Assembly: GCA_029262875.1 (NCBI GenBank)
Contig: JAJCYO010000163.1
Location: 1-45,065, forward strand
Length of the DNA stretch: 45,065 nucleotides
DNA from: Flavobacteriales bacterium
GTDB lineage: Bacteria > Bacteroidota > Bacteroidia > Flavobacteriales_E > Vicingaceae
Reading direction: 5' to 3'
Shown here one piece after another: positions 43,354-45,065 of the stretch. The notes below the pieces were generated by a model. It saw nothing but the letters and a program-made list of their open reading frames with translations, made no database searches and was not told the origin of the DNA. The position numbers and the translations under genes are program-made. The number at the start of each line of letters is the position of its first letter. Positions within the stretch are counted from its first letter, which is position 1.

Positions 43354-45065
43354 ATGCTTTATTTAAAAAAAATATTAATAACACTAATTTTTATTTTATC
43401 CTATTCATTAGGCCCTAATCTTGTAGCTCAAGTTCTTTGGACAGGGAATGTAGATTCAGATTGGGAAAATGCTGCAAATTGGCAGGGAGGATTGCCTGCG
43501 AATGGAGATGACATCGAAATTGATAGTATTGCTAATTACACAGGTGCTAAAGCCCATCCAATTATTTCAAATTCATCAACTTTTGTTCCTAATAAGGTTG
43601 ATTTACTTCAAGGAGGTAAATTGTTTATTTCCAATAATTTAACCACAACAAGAGACATAAAAATAGATAACAATTTCTCAACAACCCATAAGACCTCTGT
43701 AACTGTATCTTCAGGGATTTTAACAGTTACAGGAAACAGGAGTATCAAAGTAAGGAAAGGGGGTGATTTCACGATAACAGGAGGTGTGATAGTTATTACA
43801 AAGGATTTGGCCGTTGAAACAGGGTCTATTTTTACTATGAATGAAAATACGGGAGCATCATTTCTAACTGTAAATGCAGATGGAAACAATAAAGGAAAGC
43901 TCAAAATTAAAGGGAAAAATGGAAATAATCCTATTCTTAACCTGCAATCAGGAACTATTACTGTACAAGCCGGAGATAAGTCATCAGTTCAATTAGACGG
44001 TAATTCTCAAGGAACAAACACTTCTGCATTATTAAACATCACTGGAGGGGTATTTATTAACAATGGCAACACATCTTTTAAGAAATCTATTAGTGACAAT
44101 ACTGAGTTTCTTGTATCGGGTGGGAATGTGACTTTATCCGATAGTATAAAAGTTGATTATAAAAATGGTGTTCCTATTGGACGACTTAAAATTAGAGTTA
44201 CAGGAGGAACATTAAACATTAATCACAGATTAATATTAGAAGGGTCAGATTCATTAATACAGACTGGCGGCACAATAATTTTTAATAATACTAATGATTT
44301 TCCAAATAGTGGAACTGTTTATGCTACAGGTGGGAATGCAATTTTTCAAGGAAACACCACCTTAACAGGAACTTCTGTCAATTGGCAGTTTCATGATGTT
44401 ACCATTAATGGATCATTAAATCAAGCTGCAACTGGTAATATTAATGTCTCTGGTGATTTTATTCACAATGGTACATACACCCATAATAATCAGAATATTA
44501 CTTTTAACAATAATTCCGCCAGCCAAAATATTCAGTCTGGCTCTACTCTTGAATTTTATGATATAACTGTTAATAGTTCTAATACTGTCAACCTAAGTTC
44601 TGGAAACTTCAATTTAAGAAATCAACTGACCTTAACAAATGGCCTTTTTAATGCCAATGGATTATTAACTATTCTATCAGATCAATTTGGAACAGCTCGT
44701 ATAGCGGAAATTACAGGAGGAATTATTACTGGAAATGTAACCATGCAACGTTATGTTGATGCAGGATCAACCAATTGGAGGTTTTTAACCTCTGCTATTT
44801 CAGGTACAACATTAGGTGATTTTAACGATGATTTTATAACCAGTGGATTTACTGGATCTGATTTTCCTTTATGGCCAACAGCCGCTAACCCATGGGCCTC
44901 TATCTATTTTTATGATGAAATCCAGCCAGGAATTATGGATTCTGGATTTGTTGCAGCAACAAATACTTCTAACGCAGTAGCTGTTGGAGAAGGAATTTGG
45001 GTATGGAGCGGTGATACGATTACTGGAACACAACCCTTTACCATAGATATTACTGGACCAGTAAA
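43354..45065 (+). CDS. Large secreted beta-rich surface protein, N-terminal part (cut by window end)
   Basis: The frame is open from the ATG at 43354 to the last base (570 codons and two bases), so the gene continues outside. It has a signal peptide (MLYLKKILITLIFILSYSL to about VAQ), then VLWTGNVDSDWENAANWQGG, the common opening of Bacteroidota surface proteins with a G8/beta-helix-like domain. Many short strands rich in Gly, Asn and Thr follow (SGGNVTLSD, VTGGTLNINHRL), as in right-handed parallel beta-helices or autotransporter-type repeats. RYVDAGSTNWRFLTSAISGT near residue 465 is a known module of T9SS cargo proteins. A C-terminal sorting domain is expected but not visible. No catalytic residues are evident. 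Confidence 0.85.
   Translation, partial: MLYLKKILITLIFILSYSLGPNLVAQVLWTGNVDSDWENAANWQGGLPANGDDIEIDSIANYTGAKAHPIISNSSTFVPNKVDLLQGGKLFISNNLTTTRDIKIDNNFSTTHKTSVTVSSGILTVTGNRSIKVRKGGDFTITGGVIVITKDLAVETGSIFTMNENTGASFLTVNADGNNKGKLKIKGKNGNNPILNLQSGTITVQAGDKSSVQLDGNSQGTNTSALLNITGGVFINNGNTSFKKSISDNTEFLVSGGNVTLSDSIKVDYKNGVPIGRLKIRVTGGTLNINHRLILEGSDSLIQTGGTIIFNNTNDFPNSGTVYATGGNAIFQGNTTLTGTSVNWQFHDVTINGSLNQAATGNINVSGDFIHNGTYTHNNQNITFNNNSASQNIQSGSTLEFYDITVNSSNTVNLSSGNFNLRNQLTLTNGLFNANGLLTILSDQFGTARIAEITGGIITGNVTMQRYVDAGSTNWRFLTSAISGTTLGDFNDDFITSGFTGSDFPLWPTAANPWASIYFYDEIQPGIMDSGFVAATNTSNAVAVGEGIWVWSGDTITGTQPFTIDITGPV

Noticed and set aside
43608-43904. Minus-strand frame of 98 codons near the right end
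   Set aside because: It is antisense to the open frame starting at 43354, which has a signal peptide, a promoter and family-typical segments.

Overview
The window comes from an AT-rich member of the Bacteroidota, most likely Flavobacteriales-like. Three kinds of evidence point there: four proteins with visible type IX secretion (T9SS) C-terminal sorting domains, two of them next to signalling genes; promoters of the Bacteroidota TAnnTTTG type (clear before trpL-trpE, gdhA, padR, the DUF1348 gene, the YceI gene and the gene cut by the right edge); and Bacteroidota-typical families such as GldL-like membrane proteins and 7TMR-DISM kinases. No rRNA, tRNA, insertion sequence, phage gene or CRISPR array was seen.

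Left part (1-11.4 kb, nearly all minus strand): the C-terminus of a YebC-type regulator, a large T9SS protein with seven SBBP-like repeats, a DJ-1/PfpI lipoprotein next to an M1 aminopeptidase lipoprotein, a small lipoprotein, a PadR regulator overlapping a GldL-motif membrane protein, a DUF1348 protein, a dihydroorotase and a Dpm1-like glycosyltransferase. A four-PKD T9SS type B protein (11.4-13.6 kb) follows.

Centre (13.6-22.3 kb): a complete tryptophan operon transcribed leftwards, trpE-trpG-trpD-[four-helix-bundle protein]-trpC-trpF-trpB-trpA, followed without gaps by a DAHP synthase (aroF) and a TRIC-like channel. In front of trpE, too short for ordinary gene calling, is a 15-codon leader peptide with three consecutive Trp codons, mutually exclusive hairpins and a 12-bp terminator: a classical transcription attenuator, with a promoter only a few bases upstream of the leader ATG. 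Divergently lie gdhA (with terminator) and kbl, then a YceI protein and a SPOR-like protein with a Pro/Glu/Val-rich linker.

Right part (26.6-45 kb) is a signalling island. A tightly overlapping minus-strand operon encodes an E1/ThiF-nitroreductase fusion (Rv1355c-like), a GNAT-fold acyltransferase-like protein, a 7TMR-DISM histidine kinase, a soluble receiver-PAS-histidine kinase and a NarL/LuxR response regulator. Divergent from it is a stand-alone receiver paralogous to the receiver of that kinase. Further right are a T9SS/PKD protein, a second cytoplasmic multi-GAF/PAS kinase with its own paralogous LuxR regulator, a Crp/Fnr-type regulator, a seven-repeat T9SS protein, and the start of a large secreted protein that runs off the window. 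Intergenic spaces here carry recurrent TACGTA-based (near-)palindromes and a duplicated 35-bp upstream element, suggesting that the surface proteins are outputs of these regulators. The combination of putative small-molecule/peptide-modifying enzymes with their own phosphorelay is the best candidate for an undescribed system; its function is inferred only.
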